A DNA stretch of 64,000 bases from Burkholderia ubonensis (GCF_001718695.1 NZ_CP013420.1:248001-312000); one strand, 5' to 3'; numbered from the stretch's first letter, positions 53,771-64,000 are shown. Translations and numbers: made by a program. The notes: generated by a model not told the origin, from the sequence alone.

Positions 53771-55927
53771 TCAGTGTGCGGACGCCGCCATCCCGTTGTG
53801 GCGCAGCAGCGCGTCGATCTGCGGTTCGCGGCCGCGGAACGCCTTGAACGAGTCCATCGCCGGACGGCTGCCGCCGACCTCGAGGATCTCGCGGCGATAG
53901 CGCGTGCCGGTCGCCGCATCGAGCACGCTGCCGCCGGCTGCGGCGGCTTCCTCGAACGCCGCGTACGCATCCGCGGACAGCACTTCGGCCCACTTGTAGC
54001 TGTAGTAGCCGGCCGCGTAGCCGCCCGCGAAGATGTGGCTGAACGTGTTCGGCCAGCGCGAGAACGGCGCTTGCGGGATCACGTGGTAGCGCTCGTTGAT
54101 CTCGCGCGCGAAGTCGTTCACGCCGATCGCGCCCGCCGGATCGAAATCGACGTGCAGCAGCATGTCGAACATCGAGAACACGATCTGCCGCAGCGTGCCG
54201 AGGCCGCTCTGGAAGTTCTTCGCGGCGATCATCTTGTCGAACAGCGCGCGCGGCAGCGTCGTGCCCGTGTCGACGTGCGACGACATCGACGACAGCACGT
54301 CCCATTCCCAGCAGAAGTTCTCCATGAACTGCGACGGAAGCTCGACCGCATCCCATTCGACGCCGTTGATGCCCGACACGCCGAGCTCGTCGACGCGCGT
54401 GAGCATGTGATGCAGGCCGTGGCCGAACTCGTGGAACAGCGTGATCACCTCGTCGTGCGTGAAGCACGCGGGCTTGCCGCCGACCGGCGCGGAGAAGTTG
54501 CAGGTCAGGTACGCGACCGGCGTCTGCACGCTGCTGCCGCGCTTCGCGCGCGAACGCGCATCGTCCATCCACGCGCCGCCGCGCTTGCCTTCACGCGCGT
54601 ACAGGTCGAGATAGAACTGCGCGACGAGCGAGCCGTCGCGATTCTCGACGCGGAAGAAGCGCACGTCCTTGTGCCAGACCGGCGCGTCGTCCGCCTTGAT
54701 CCGCACGCCGAACAGCGTTTCGGTGACGGTGAACAGGCCCTTCAGCACGGCCGGCTCCGGGAAGTACTGCTTGACCTCGTTTTCCGAGAACGCGTAGCGC
54801 TGCTGGCGCAGCTTCTCGGCTGCATACGCGACGTCCCACGGCGCGAGCTCGGCCAGGCCGAGCTCCTTCGCGGCGAACGCGCGCAGCTCGTCCCAGTCCT
54901 GGTCCGCGTGCGGGCGCGCGCGCGTCGCGAGATCCTCGAGGAACGCGATGACCTGCTGCGGCGACTCGGCCATCTTCGGCGCGAGCGACACTTCGGCGAA
55001 GTTGCGGTAGCCGAGCATCTGCGCTTCTTCGCGGCGCAGCTTCAGCTCGTCGGCGACGATCGCCGTGTTGTCCCACTCGGCGTTGCCGCCGCCGTATTGC
55101 GGACCGAGTTCGGAAGCGCGCGTCGCATACGCGCGATAGAGCGTCTCGCGCAGCGCGCGGTTGTCCGCGTACTGCAGCACCGGGAAGTAGGACGGGAAAT
55201 GCAGCGTGAATTTCCAGCCGTCCTTGCCGTCCTTCTGCGCGGCTTCGCGGGCGGCCTCGATCGCGTCGCCGGGCAGGCCCGCCAGTTCGGCCTCGTCCTG
55301 CGCGACATACGCGTACGCATTGGTCGCGTCGAGCACGTGATCGGAAAACGCCTTCGACAGCGCGGCCTGCTGCTCCTGCAGTTCGGCGAAGCGCGGCTTC
55401 TGGTCTTCCGGCAGCTCGGCGCCCGACAGGCGGAAGTCGCGCAGCGCGTTGTCGAGGATCTTCTTGCGCTCGACCGACAGCGTCGCGTATTCGGCGCTTG
55501 CCGCGATCGCCTTGTACTTCTCGTACAGCGCGAGGTTCTGGCCGACGCTCGACCAGAACTCGGTCACGCGCGGCAGGTTCTCGCCGTATGCGGCGCGCAG
55601 CTCGGGCGTGTCGGCGACCGCGTTCAGGTGGCCGACGACGCCCCAGGCGCGACCGAGCGGCTCCGTCGCGCGCTCGACCGCCTCGACGACGTCTGCCCAG
55701 GTCGCCGGCGTCGCGCTCGCGCTCGCGGCGTCGACGGCGCGGTTGGCATCGGCGAGCAGCGTGTCGAGCGCGGGCGTGACGTGTTCCGGGCGGATCTCGC
55801 CGAAACGGGGCAGGCCGGAGAAGTCGAGGAGCGGATTGGTATTGGCGCTTGCGGACAAAGACTCCCTGTCTGTTGCCGGATGAACCGGGGTGATGGGGGA
55901 GGGCGCGGCGGCGCCCGATATCGACAT
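53771..55927 (-). CDS. prlC: Oligopeptidase A (M3 family metallopeptidase)
   Basis: A 718-residue cytosolic zinc peptidase (PF01432) that degrades short peptides and cleaved signal peptides. The zinc site is HEFGHGLHHML (around residue 499) with the downstream Glu in GVEWDAVELPSQFMENF. Further motifs: GSVQTPVAYLTCNF-like GSSVQTPVAYLTCNFS, DDAPVWHKDVRFFRV and the C-terminal FSHIFAGGYAAGYYSYKWAEV. The start MSISGAAAP was chosen; the 37 upstream codons are Arg/Pro-rich and not conserved. It is 130 bases downstream of the folD end on the same strand. Confidence 0.95.
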   Translation of the reverse strand: MSISGAAAPSPITPVHPATDRESLSASANTNPLLDFSGLPRFGEIRPEHVTPALDTLLADANRAVDAASASATPATWADVVEAVERATEPLGRAWGVVGHLNAVADTPELRAAYGENLPRVTEFWSSVGQNLALYEKYKAIAASAEYATLSVERKKILDNALRDFRLSGAELPEDQKPRFAELQEQQAALSKAFSDHVLDATNAYAYVAQDEAELAGLPGDAIEAAREAAQKDGKDGWKFTLHFPSYFPVLQYADNRALRETLYRAYATRASELGPQYGGGNAEWDNTAIVADELKLRREEAQMLGYRNFAEVSLAPKMAESPQQVIAFLEDLATRARPHADQDWDELRAFAAKELGLAELAPWDVAYAAEKLRQQRYAFSENEVKQYFPEPAVLKGLFTVTETLFGVRIKADDAPVWHKDVRFFRVENRDGSLVAQFYLDLYAREGKRGGAWMDDARSRAKRGSSVQTPVAYLTCNFSAPVGGKPACFTHDEVITLFHEFGHGLHHMLTRVDELGVSGINGVEWDAVELPSQFMENFCWEWDVLSSMSSHVDTGTTLPRALFDKMIAAKNFQSGLGTLRQIVFSMFDMLLHVDFDPAGAIGVNDFAREINERYHVIPQAPFSRWPNTFSHIFAGGYAAGYYSYKWAEVLSADAYAAFEEAAAAGGSVLDAATGTRYRREILEVGGSRPAMDSFKAFRGREPQIDALLRHNGMAASAH

Positions 55928-56056
55928 TATTGGGGCGCATCGCGCGCTTTCCAATCGATAGTTTCTAACGGCGCGATTGAGGCGGGGCCGGAACACGCCC
56001 GACGGCGGCCGGCCGGATGCCGGCACGCGGACGCGCACCGGCGGGAGGGGGGATGG

Positions 56057-56914
56057 TCAAGCGGCCGCGGCGGCGCGCTCGGCGGCTTCGATCGTGTTGA
56101 TCAGCAGCATCGTGATGGTCATCGGGCCAACGCCGCCCGGCACCGGCGTGATGTGGCCGGCCACTTCCTTCACGCCCGCGAAGTCGACGTCGCCGCACAG
56201 CTTGCCGGCGTCGTCGCGGTTCATGCCGACGTCGATCACGGTCGCGCCCGGCTTCACCATGTCGGCCGTCAGGATGTTGCGCTTGCCGACCGCGGCGACG
56301 ACGATGTCGGCCTGCCGCGTGTGCGCGGCGAGGTCGCGCGTCTTGCTGTGGCAGATCGTCACGGTCGCGCCCGCTTCGAGCAGCAGCATCGCCATCGGCT
56401 TGCCGACGATGTTCGAGCGGCCGATCACGACCGCGTTCGCGCCCTGCAGCGGGATGTCGTGGGCCTCGAACATCTTCATCACGCCGTACGGCGTGCACGG
56501 GCGGAACAGCGGCTTGCCGGTCATCAGCGCGCCCGCGTTCGCGACGTGGAAGCCGTCGACGTCCTTCTCCGGCGCGATTGCCTCGAGCACCTTGTGGCTG
56601 TCGATGTGCTTCGGCAGCGGCAGCTGGACGAGGATCCCGTGGATTTTCGGATCGCGGTTCAGCGCGTCGATGCGCGCGAGCAGGTCCGCTTCGGACAGCG
56701 ATGCCGGGTAGCGGTCCTTCAGCGAGAAGAAGCCGTTGTCCTCGCACGCCTTGATCTTGTTGCGCACATAGACTTCGCTGGCCGGGTTGTCGCCGACGAG
56801 GATCACCGCGAGGCCGGGCTGGTGGCCGCGGGCGGTGAGTGCTGCGGCGCGTTCGGCGGCCTGGGCGCGCAAGGTCTTCGAAAGGGCGTTGCCGTCGATG
56901 AGGAGGGCTGTCAT
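56057..56914 (-). CDS. folD: Methylenetetrahydrofolate dehydrogenase / cyclohydrolase
   Basis: A 285-residue bifunctional folate enzyme that interconverts 5,10-methylene-, methenyl- and 10-formyl-tetrahydrofolate with NADP. Motifs: [25 protein letters not shown] (catalytic Lys in YVRNK), [25 protein letters not shown], the Rossmann segment [15 protein letters not shown] and [14 protein letters not shown]. Full length for the family. It lies 220 bases downstream of the response regulator gene and 130 bases upstream of prlC, all on the minus strand. Confidence 0.97.
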   Translation of the reverse strand: MTALLIDGNALSKTLRAQAAERAAALTARGHQPGLAVILVGDNPASEVYVRNKIKACEDNGFFSLKDRYPASLSEADLLARIDALNRDPKIHGILVQLPLPKHIDSHKVLEAIAPEKDVDGFHVANAGALMTGKPLFRPCTPYGVMKMFEAHDIPLQGANAVVIGRSNIVGKPMAMLLLEAGATVTICHSKTRDLAAHTRQADIVVAAVGKRNILTADMVKPGATVIDVGMNRDDAGKLCGDVDFAGVKEVAGHITPVPGGVGPMTITMLLINTIEAAERAAAAA

Positions 56915-57135
56915 GGTGGTGGGGTTCTGCGGAAGTTGGAATGCGGGCGTGCGGCGCGTCGGGGTGCGCCGCAGCAAAGCACGGAATTATACCGTCCGCC
57001 TGCCGCCGTCCGACAGCGAATGCGCGGGATGCGTCATCGGCGGCCGCCGGAATGCAAAGCCGCCGCCCCGCGGTCAGGCCGCGTCGCGCGGGGCGGGGCG
57101 CGGGCCCGGCAGGCTCGGCCGGGCCGCGAGGGGGC

Positions 57136-57774
57136 TCACGCCTGTTTCTTCGACAGCGCGAGGCGCAGCAGGTCGGCCACCGTGTTGACGTTGAGCTTTT
57201 CCATGATGTTCGCGCGGTGCGCTTCGACCGTCTTGATGCTGATGCCGAGGTCGTCGGCGATCTGCTTGTTCAGGCGGCCGGCGATGATCCGCTCGAGCAC
57301 CTGCTGCTCGCGGGCGGTCAGCTTCGACAGGCGCTCGCTCGCGGCGCGCTGTTCCTGGACGCTCTTGCTTTCGCTTCGGGCCTTGTCGAGCATCCGCTCG
57401 ACGAGCTTGCGCAACTCCGCCTCGTCGAACGGCTTCTCGATAAAGTCCATCGCACCCTTTTTCATCGTCGACACGGCCATCGGCACGTCGCCGTGACCGG
57501 TGACGAAGATGATCGGCAGCGCGGCATTGTCGGCGATCAGGCGTTCCTGCAGCTCGAGGCCGCTCATGCCGGACATCCGCACGTCGAGGATCAGGCATGC
57601 GATCTGGCCGGCCTGCTGGGCGGGCTGGTACGCATCGAGGAACTGCTCGGCGCTCGAGAAGCATTGCACGCGATAGCCGTTCGCCTCCAGCAGCCAGCGC
57701 AGCGAGTCGCGCACGGCCTCGTCGTCGTCGACGACAAAGACGGTTTCCTGAGTGGTGGTGACTGGGCTATTCAT
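57136..57774 (-). CDS. FixJ-type response regulator with LuxR HTH
   Basis: A 212-residue two-component regulator. The receiver has VFVVDDDEAVRDSLRWLLEA, phospho-Asp63 in CLILDVRMSGMSGLEL, the switch Thr in IIFVTGHGDVPMAV and Lys in FIEKPFDEAELR. The LuxR-type HTH follows (LTAREQQVLERIIAGRLNKQIADDLGISIKTVEAHRANIMEKL). The order and spacing match the FixJ/NarL class. Its ATG overlaps the stop of the kinase gene as ATGA, so the pair is translationally coupled. Confidence 0.94.
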   Translation of the reverse strand: MNSPVTTTQETVFVVDDDEAVRDSLRWLLEANGYRVQCFSSAEQFLDAYQPAQQAGQIACLILDVRMSGMSGLELQERLIADNAALPIIFVTGHGDVPMAVSTMKKGAMDFIEKPFDEAELRKLVERMLDKARSESKSVQEQRAASERLSKLTAREQQVLERIIAGRLNKQIADDLGISIKTVEAHRANIMEKLNVNTVADLLRLALSKKQA

Positions 57775-60287
57775 AATTCTCCCGTAACGGTATGTGATGC
57801 CGATGCCTCGGACCCCCCTCGGCCGAGATCAGCGGGTTCCCCAATGGGCAGGCTGCAGTGGAACGTCGCGCCGGAGATGCGGCCATCCGCCTCGACGTTG
57901 TTGACCACCCACAGACGCCCGCGATGCGATTCGATGATCGAGCGGCAGATGTTCAGCCCCATGCCCATGCCGTCGGACTTGGTGCTGTAGAACGGCTCGA
58001 ACAGGCGCTCGGCGGTCGCTTCGTCGACGCCCGGACCCTGGTCGATCACGCGGATGTCGACGAAGCCCGCCTCCAGATCGGCGACGACGCGGATCACGCC
58101 GTCGGCCGATGCCGGCTTCACGTCGGCCATCGCTTCGGCCGCGTTCTTCATCAGGTTCACGAGCACCTGCTCGATCAGCACGGGGTCGACATAAATAATA
58201 GGCATTCTTGCGAGGATTTCCGTGACGATCCGGATCCTGCGCTTCCTGGCCTCGATTTCGGCGAGCCCGACCGCGTCGGCGACGATGTCCGCGACCCGCG
58301 CCGGCTGGCGCTTCGGCTCGCTGCGCTTCACGAATTCGCGGATCCGCTTGACGATCATCCCCGCGCGCAGCGCCTGCTGCGCGGTCTTTTCGAGCGCGGG
58401 CGCCAGCATTTCGTTGGTCGCGCGGCCGCTCTTGACCATCGCGAGCGTGCCCGAGCAGTAGTTGTTGATCGCCGCGAGCGGCTGGTTCAATTCGTGAGCA
58501 ATCGACGACGCCATTTCGCCCATCGTCATCAATCGGCTCGTGAACTGCAGCTTCTCTTCCTGCTGGTGCGCGAGCTCCTGCGCCTTCTTGCGGGTCGTGA
58601 TGTCGGTCGCGATCTGCATCTGCGCGAGGTGGCCGTCGACCCACTGGATGTACTGGCGGCGCACCTCGAACCACTTCTGGATGCTCTCGACGTAGACCTC
58701 CTGCGCGTCCGCGGTGCTGCCCGTCAGCGCGGCGGCCGGCAGGCCGGCGAAGGTGTCGACCATGTCGATCGAGTCGGACGACGCCTGCGCGCGGTCGAAG
58801 CCGCCGCCGGACAGCTCGAGGTGGCCGTCCGGGCGGATGCCGAACAGGTGCCGGTAATAGCGGTTCGCGAACAGCAGCTCGGCTTCGTCGGCGGCGAGCA
58901 CCGATACCGCGGCGTCGAGGCTCTCGAGCACCGTCGTGAAGCGCTCGTGCGCGGCGGCAAGCTCTTCTCGCGCGCGCTTCGGCTCGGTGATGTCCGTCAT
59001 CGACGACATCCAGCCGGTCTGGCGGCCGGCGCTGTCGATCAGCGGCGACACGTACAGGCGCGCATGGAACAGCGTGCCGTTCTTGCGCCGCACGCGCAGC
59101 TCGAAGCCGGAGCTCGGCGCCTTGCCGCGCAGCGTCATGTCGAGCTGGCGCTGCATCTCGGGGTAGGAATCGCGCGGCCAGTACGGGAACGGCGCGACCT
59201 TGCCGACGAGGTCGCTCTCGTCCCAGCCGGTCATCCGGCAGAACGCCGGGTTCACGTGCGTGATGCGGCCGTGCATGTCGAGCACGCGCATGCCGATCAG
59301 CACCGAGTTCTCCATCGCGCGGCGGAAGAACGCCTCGGCGTACAGCGCCTGCTGCGCCTCGAAGCGCTGGCGGGTGTGCTTCCACAGGCTCCAGAGGCTC
59401 CACAGCACGAAGCACGACAGCCCCGCGACGAGCCAGACGAGCGTATTGTTGGTCAGGTTGGTGAGCTGCGGGAACGCGTAGACGCGCACGGTCAGGCCCT
59501 GGCCGGGCGGATCGAGCGGCAGGTCGTAGTGCGAGTCGCGCGGCAGGCGCGGGCGCGACGACGTCGACGACAGCTCGCGGTTGTTCGCGTCGGTGATCGA
59601 GATCTTGTATTTCGACGACAGCTCCTGCGGGATGTCGTGCTTCAGGATCCCTTCGACCGAGAACACGGCGGCGATCGAGCCGAGGTACTCGCGGTCGCCG
59701 CGCATCACGGGCGTCTGCAGCGTGATGTAGCCGTTGCCGAAGTCGTCGTAGACGAGCGGCGAATAGGCCTGGCGGCGCGAGCTGCGCGCCTCGTCGTACG
59801 CGCCGCGCACCGCGTCCTGCATCTGCGCGTCGCCCGGCCGCGCGAGCCGCTGGCCGAGCACCGGCGGATGCACGGCCGGCCAGCGCTGCGTGCCCGGCGC
59901 CGTGTACCAGTTCAGGTAGAGGATTTCGGGATGCGTCTGCATCACGTCCGCGACCGCCATCTGGAACCCGTTCTGGTCGAGCCGGCCGGACGCGAGGTCG
60001 CGCGACAGCGCCTGGAGCTGCTCCTGCGCGCCCGTCATCGACAGGCGGATCTGCTGCTGCGCCCACGCGACGTTGCGGAACAGCGTGTCTTCCTGCTGCT
60101 GCTGCTCGCGGCGGTTGAGGCTCCATAGAATGAGGCTCATCACCACCAGGAACACGAGGATCGACAGGAGGGGCGTCAGCAAATAGGAATTGGACCACCA
60201 CGGTCCGTGGTGCCAACGGGACGGCTGCGACTCCGCCGGCGGGCCCGACGGTCGCGCCGAGCGTGCGAAAAGCCGATCGGTCAACAT
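57771..60287 (-). CDS. Membrane PAS-domain sensor histidine kinase (FixL/DctB-like)
   Basis: An 838-residue kinase partner of the FixJ-type regulator. One membrane segment lies near residues 33-57 (LTPLLSILVFLVVMSLILWSL) and a second follows the periplasmic sensor (LVWLVAGLSCFVLWSLWSLW). The cytosolic part has two PAS domains (VLIGMRVLDMHGRITHVNPAF; VLESLDAAVSVLAADEAEL), an H-box with His598 in SSIAHELNQPLAAINNYCSG, and the ATPase (VNLMKNAAEAMADV, IDQGPGVDEATAERLFEPF, GMGMGLNICRSIIE). The input signal is unknown. The upstream ATG giving MLTDRLFARS was chosen; the open frame extends far upstream only as an antisense shadow of aceE. Divergent from aceE. Confidence 0.93.
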   Translation of the reverse strand: MLTDRLFARSARPSGPPAESQPSRWHHGPWWSNSYLLTPLLSILVFLVVMSLILWSLNRREQQQQEDTLFRNVAWAQQQIRLSMTGAQEQLQALSRDLASGRLDQNGFQMAVADVMQTHPEILYLNWYTAPGTQRWPAVHPPVLGQRLARPGDAQMQDAVRGAYDEARSSRRQAYSPLVYDDFGNGYITLQTPVMRGDREYLGSIAAVFSVEGILKHDIPQELSSKYKISITDANNRELSSTSSRPRLPRDSHYDLPLDPPGQGLTVRVYAFPQLTNLTNNTLVWLVAGLSCFVLWSLWSLWKHTRQRFEAQQALYAEAFFRRAMENSVLIGMRVLDMHGRITHVNPAFCRMTGWDESDLVGKVAPFPYWPRDSYPEMQRQLDMTLRGKAPSSGFELRVRRKNGTLFHARLYVSPLIDSAGRQTGWMSSMTDITEPKRAREELAAAHERFTTVLESLDAAVSVLAADEAELLFANRYYRHLFGIRPDGHLELSGGGFDRAQASSDSIDMVDTFAGLPAAALTGSTADAQEVYVESIQKWFEVRRQYIQWVDGHLAQMQIATDITTRKKAQELAHQQEEKLQFTSRLMTMGEMASSIAHELNQPLAAINNYCSGTLAMVKSGRATNEMLAPALEKTAQQALRAGMIVKRIREFVKRSEPKRQPARVADIVADAVGLAEIEARKRRIRIVTEILARMPIIYVDPVLIEQVLVNLMKNAAEAMADVKPASADGVIRVVADLEAGFVDIRVIDQGPGVDEATAERLFEPFYSTKSDGMGMGLNICRSIIESHRGRLWVVNNVEADGRISGATFHCSLPIGEPADLGRGGSEASASHTVTGEL

Positions 60288-60448
60288 GGCAGGATTGTAG
60301 CGCAGCGCTATATATGGAAAACCTATACCGGATATGTTGAACGGAAACGGATTTACTGCACGGCGACGTGCCGCGGAGCCTTGAAGCATGGGTGCGCCGC
60401 AGCAATATTTCGTATAGCGGGAAATGATCTCATAATTCGAAAATTTTG

Positions 60449-60478
60449 TTGCGCGCGGCCGTACGGGCTCATTACAAT
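60449..60478 (+). promoter_or_regulatory. Predicted promoter of aceE
   Basis: TTGCGC (60449-60454), 18 bases, TACAAT (60473-60478), about 80 bases upstream of the aceE ATG. The intergenic region (60288-60560) also contains an A/T-rich patch (CATAATTCGAAAATTTTG) that could serve the divergent kinase gene. Confidence 0.5.
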
Positions 60479-60560
60479 CCGCTGGAGCTTGCCCGCAGCC
60501 GGTCGCGCCGCGTCGTCTGCACGAAGAGCGATCCTCACATTTCCGGACCAGGAGACGAGA

Positions 60561-63257
60561 ATGTCCGCTGTACCTAACGAAGTGATGAAGTATGTCGCCG
60601 CCGAGCGTGACGACGATCCGCAGGAAACCGTTGAATGGCTCGAGGCGCTCGACGGCGTGATCTCCTCCGTCGGCACTGGTCGTGCGCACTACCTGATCGA
60701 GAAGCAGATCGAATTCGCGCGCGTGCGCGGCGAGCACCTGCCGTTCTCGGCTACCACCCCCTACATCAATACGATTCCGGTCGAAGCCCAGGCGAAGATC
60801 CCCGGCGACCAGGAAATCGAGCACAAGATCCGCTCGTACACGCGCTGGAACGCGCTCGCGATGGTGCTGCGCGCGGGCAAGGACACCAACGTCGGCGGCC
60901 ACATCGCGTCGTTCGCATCGGCCGCGACCCTCTACGACGTCGGCTACAACCACTTCTGGCACGCGCCGTCCGAGCAGCATGGCGGCGACCTCGTGTTCGT
61001 GCAGGGCCACTCGTCGCCGGGCGTGTACTCGCGCGCGTTCCTGCTCGGCCGCCTGAAGGAAGAGCAGCTCGACAACTTCCGTCAGGAAGTCGGCGGCAAC
61101 GGCATCTCGTCGTATCCGCACCCGTGGCTGATGCCGGACTTCTGGCAGTTCCCGACCGTGTCGATGGGCCTCGGCCCGATCATGGCGATCTACCAGGCGC
61201 GCTTCATGAAGTATCTGCAGGCGCGCGGCATCGCGAAGACGGAAGGCCGCAAGGTGTGGGCGTTCCTCGGCGACGGCGAGACGGACGAGCCGGAATCGCT
61301 CGGCGCGATCGGCATGGCGAGCCGCGAGAAGCTCGACAACCTCGTGTTCGTGATCAACTGCAACCTGCAGCGTCTCGACGGCCCGGTGCGCGGCAACGGC
61401 AAGATCATCCAGGAGCTGGAATCGGAATTCCGCGGCGCCGGCTGGAACGTGATCAAGGTGATCTGGGGCAGCCGCTGGGATGCGCTGTTCGCGCGCGACA
61501 AGACGGGCGTGCTGATGCGCCGCATGATGGAAGTCGTCGACGGCGAGTACCAGACGTACAAGTCGGAATCGGGCGCGTTCGTCCGTGAGCACTTCTTCAA
61601 CACGCCGGAACTGAAGGCGCTGGTCGCCGACTGGTCCGACGACGACATCTGGGCGCTGAACCGCGGCGGCCACGATCCGCACAAGATCTACGCGGCATTC
61701 CACGAAGCCAGCAACTCGCAGGGCGCGCCGACCGTCATTCTCGCGAAGACCATCAAGGGCTACGGGATGGGCGAGTCGGGCCAGGCGATGAACATCACGC
61801 ACCAGCAGAAGAAGCTGCCGGTCGAGCAGCTGAAGAAGTTCCGCGACCAGTTCCGCCTGCCGATCACCGACGAGCAGATCGCCGACGTGCCGTACATCAA
61901 GTTCGAGGAAGGCTCGAAGGAGCTCGAATACATGCGCAAGCAGCGCATGGACCTCGGCGGCTACCTGCCGCAGCGCCGCGAGAAGGCGACGTCGCTGCCG
62001 GTGCCGGCGCTCGACGCGTTCGAGCCGCTCTTGAAGGGCACGGGCGAAGGCCGCGAGATCTCGACGACGATGGCGTTCGTGCGGATCCTGAACATCCTGC
62101 TGAAGGACAAGGCGCTCGGCAAGCGCGTCGTGCCGATCGTCCCGGACGAGTCGCGCACGTTCGGCATGGAAGGCCTGTTCCGCCAGATCGGCATCTGGAA
62201 CCAGCAGGGCCAGAAGTACGTGCCGGAAGATTCCGACCAGCTGATGTTCTACAAGGAATCGGAAACCGGCCAGATCCTGCAGGAAGGCATCAACGAAGCG
62301 GGCGGCATGTGCGACTGGATCGCGGCGGCGACGTCGTACTCGACGCACGGCGAGATCATGGTGCCGTTCTACATCTTCTACTCGATGTTCGGCTTCCAGC
62401 GGATCGGCGACCTCGCATGGGCCGCGGGCGACATGCGCTCGCGCGGCTTCCTGCTCGGCGGCACCGCGGGCCGCACGACGCTGAACGGCGAAGGCCTGCA
62501 GCACGAAGACGGCCACTCGCTGCTGTGGGCGGCGTCGGTGCCGAACTGCGTGAGCTACGACCCGACCTTCGGCTACGAGCTCGCGGTGATCATCCAGGAC
62601 GGCCTGCGCCGCATGGTGCAGGACCAGGAAGACGTGTACTACTACATCACGGTGATGAACGAGAACTACGAGCACCCGGCGATTCCGCAGGGCGAGCACG
62701 TGGCGGCCGACATCATCAAGGGCATGTACGCGTTCAGGAAGGCCGACGCCGGCAAGAAGGCGCCGCGCGTGCAGCTGCTCGGCGCGGGCACGATCTTCAA
62801 CGAAGTGATCGCCGCCGCCGACCTGCTGGAGAAGGACTGGGGCGTCGCCGCCGACCTGTGGAGCGTGCCGAGCTTCACCGAGCTCGCGCGCGAGGGCCAT
62901 GAGGTCGAGCGCTGGAACCTGCTGCATCCGACCGACGAGCGCCGCCTGTCGCACGTGCAGAAGTGCCTGAAGGACACGCAGGGCCCGGTCATCGCGTCGA
63001 CCGACTACGTGCGCGCGCTGGTCGACCAGATCCGCGGCCAGATCGATCGCCGCTTCGTCGTGCTGGGCACCGACGGCTACGGCCGCTCGGACACCCGCGC
63101 GAACCTGCGTCACTTCTTCGAAGTCGACCGCTACTGGGTCACGGTCGCGGCGCTCAACGCGCTCGCGGACGAAGGCACGATCGACCGCAAGGTCGTCGCC
63201 GATGCGATCGCGAAGTACAACCTCGATCCGTCGAAGCCCAACCCGATGACCGTTTAA
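60561..63257 (+). CDS. aceE: Pyruvate dehydrogenase E1 component (homodimeric)
   Basis: An 898-residue thiamine-diphosphate enzyme that decarboxylates pyruvate and acetylates the E2 lipoyl groups. Motifs: [24 protein letters not shown] N-terminus, [16 protein letters not shown], the ThDP site [47 protein letters not shown], and [20 protein letters not shown]. It has a clear AGGAG ribosome site. aceF starts 70 bases downstream. The start at 60561 gives the known N-terminus; a long upstream extension is not conserved. Confidence 0.98.
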   Translation: MSAVPNEVMKYVAAERDDDPQETVEWLEALDGVISSVGTGRAHYLIEKQIEFARVRGEHLPFSATTPYINTIPVEAQAKIPGDQEIEHKIRSYTRWNALAMVLRAGKDTNVGGHIASFASAATLYDVGYNHFWHAPSEQHGGDLVFVQGHSSPGVYSRAFLLGRLKEEQLDNFRQEVGGNGISSYPHPWLMPDFWQFPTVSMGLGPIMAIYQARFMKYLQARGIAKTEGRKVWAFLGDGETDEPESLGAIGMASREKLDNLVFVINCNLQRLDGPVRGNGKIIQELESEFRGAGWNVIKVIWGSRWDALFARDKTGVLMRRMMEVVDGEYQTYKSESGAFVREHFFNTPELKALVADWSDDDIWALNRGGHDPHKIYAAFHEASNSQGAPTVILAKTIKGYGMGESGQAMNITHQQKKLPVEQLKKFRDQFRLPITDEQIADVPYIKFEEGSKELEYMRKQRMDLGGYLPQRREKATSLPVPALDAFEPLLKGTGEGREISTTMAFVRILNILLKDKALGKRVVPIVPDESRTFGMEGLFRQIGIWNQQGQKYVPEDSDQLMFYKESETGQILQEGINEAGGMCDWIAAATSYSTHGEIMVPFYIFYSMFGFQRIGDLAWAAGDMRSRGFLLGGTAGRTTLNGEGLQHEDGHSLLWAASVPNCVSYDPTFGYELAVIIQDGLRRMVQDQEDVYYYITVMNENYEHPAIPQGEHVAADIIKGMYAFRKADAGKKAPRVQLLGAGTIFNEVIAAADLLEKDWGVAADLWSVPSFTELAREGHEVERWNLLHPTDERRLSHVQKCLKDTQGPVIASTDYVRALVDQIRGQIDRRFVVLGTDGYGRSDTRANLRHFFEVDRYWVTVAALNALADEGTIDRKVVADAIAKYNLDPSKPNPMTV

Positions 63258-63327
63258 CGCACACGCGCCGTGTGATGCCGCGCGCCGCTTCCGGGAGGGG
63301 CGCGCGCGGCTCTGGAGACACAAAAAG

Positions 63328-64000
63328 ATGAGTCAAGCGATCGAAGTGAAGGTGCCGGATATCGGCGATTACAAGGATGTGCCCGTCATCGAGGTGCTCG
63401 TGAAGGCGGGCGACACGGTCGAGCCCGAGCAGTCGCTCGTCACGCTCGAATCGGACAAGGCGACGATGGACGTGCCGAGCCCGTCGGCCGGCACGGTCAA
63501 GGAAGTGAAGGTGAAGGTGGGTGATGCGGTGTCGGAAGGCTCGCTGATCATCCTGCTCGAAGGCGGCGCCGCCGCGCAGCCGAACGGCGCGGCCGCGCCC
63601 GCCGCGGCCCCGGCGGCTGCAGCGCCCGCGGCGCCCGCGGCGCCCGCTCCGGCGCCGGCAGCCGCACCGGCCGCAGCCGGCGGCGTGCTCGAAGTGAAGG
63701 TGCCGGACATCGGCGACTACAAGGACGTGCCGGTGATCGAGATCGGCGTGAAGGTCGGCGACACGGTCGAGAAGGAACAGTCGCTCGTCACGCTCGAGTC
63801 CGACAAGGCGACGATGGACGTGCCGAGCCCGGCCGCCGGCGTGGTGAAGGACATCAAGGTGAAGGTCGGCGATGCGGTGTCGGAAGGCACGCTGATCGTG
63901 CTGCTCGAGGCCGCCGGTGCACCGGCGGCCGCAGCGGCGCCGCAGGCGAGCGCGCCGGCGGCAGCCGCCGCTCCGGCCCCGGCCGCCCCGGCGCCCGCGC
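63328..64000 (+). CDS. aceF: Dihydrolipoyllysine acetyltransferase E2 of pyruvate dehydrogenase (partial)
   Basis: The first 224 residues of the E2 core subunit; the window ends in the second linker. Two nearly identical lipoyl domains are present (about 1-80 and 116-196). Each holds [33 protein letters not shown] with the lipoylated Lys in SDKATM, and [10 protein letters not shown]. They are joined by Ala/Pro-rich flexible linkers. The catalytic domain lies beyond the window. Ribosome site TCTGGAGAC lies about 12 bases before the ATG. Confidence 0.96.
   Translation, partial: MSQAIEVKVPDIGDYKDVPVIEVLVKAGDTVEPEQSLVTLESDKATMDVPSPSAGTVKEVKVKVGDAVSEGSLIILLEGGAAAQPNGAAAPAAAPAAAAPAAPAAPAPAPAAAPAAAGGVLEVKVPDIGDYKDVPVIEIGVKVGDTVEKEQSLVTLESDKATMDVPSPAAGVVKDIKVKVGDAVSEGTLIVLLEAAGAPAAAAAPQASAPAAAAAPAPAAPAPA

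Noticed and set aside
60288..63323. Upstream half of an 1850-codon minus-strand frame joined to the histidine kinase
   Set aside because: The part beyond the kinase start is antisense to aceE and has no domain; the kinase has a proper N-terminus with membrane segment at 60287.

Overview
The window reads as GC-rich chromosomal DNA of a betaproteobacterium, almost certainly Burkholderia sensu stricto (Burkholderia cepacia complex-like). Supporting signs are the hut operon order (hutH-C-U-D-I-F-G), glnA-ntrB-ntrC, a homodimeric aceE followed by an aceF with tandem lipoyl domains, an orphan type VI secretion vgrG, and strong GC bias at third codon positions that opens long antisense reading frames. 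The species assignment is inference from gene content, not from a database search.

Layout. 1-3.8 kb: the start of an unknown gene downstream of a vgrG spike gene, a broken LprI-like (DUF1311) gene and tRNA-Ser(GGA). 4.4-9.2 kb: a five-gene tellurite/stress (tel/ter) operon with telA, a VWA gene, a DUF475 membrane gene, terD and an unrecognised gene. 9.4-18.1 kb: single genes (HAD phosphatase, fatty-acid desaturase with a divergent AraC regulator, lactonase-like beta-propeller, DHH phosphoesterase, LysR regulator with a divergent alpha/beta hydrolase, Sfp-type phosphopantetheinyl transferase). 18.1-27 kb: a gltI fragment, then the complete histidine-utilisation operon behind two HutC-type palindromes, closed by a strong terminator. 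27.5-29.7 kb: puuD-puuA type polyamine/gamma-glutamyl genes. 29.7-32.9 kb: a less GC-rich island-like stretch with one DUF262/DUF1524 defence-type gene and an integrase remnant next to tRNA-Val(CAC). 33-43.6 kb: yggX, argA, hrpA, a YVTN beta-propeller gene, sterol desaturase, EI24 protein, CinA-like protein and rhodanese. 43.6-48.3 kb: the nitrogen-control operon glnA-glnL-glnG behind a sigma-54 promoter with NtrC sites. 48.4-56.9 kb: S9 peptidase, xth, tRNA-fMet, Asp/Glu racemase, SOS-controlled dinB, prlC and folD. 57.1-64 kb: a FixL/FixJ-like two-component pair divergent from aceE-aceF.

Nitrogen theme. The hut operon releases ammonia and glutamate from histidine, puuA is a glutamine-synthetase paralogue for amine breakdown, and glnA/ntrBC is the central ammonia-assimilation switch, so several loci here bear on amino-acid nitrogen.

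Broken genes. At least five otherwise recognisable genes are disrupted: the LprI-like gene (2-base repeat gain and a nonsense codon), gltI (truncated, frameshifted, nonsense), hutC, puuD and the YVTN gene. The last three are each explained by one missing base, in hutC and puuD within a run of four C where five restore the frame. This pattern fits either residual sequencing error or a strain with elevated slippage mutation. The most interesting candidates for new biology are the orphan fifth gene and the structured leader of the tel/ter operon, the solitary DUF262 island gene, and the shared palindromic -10 element between argA and hrpA.
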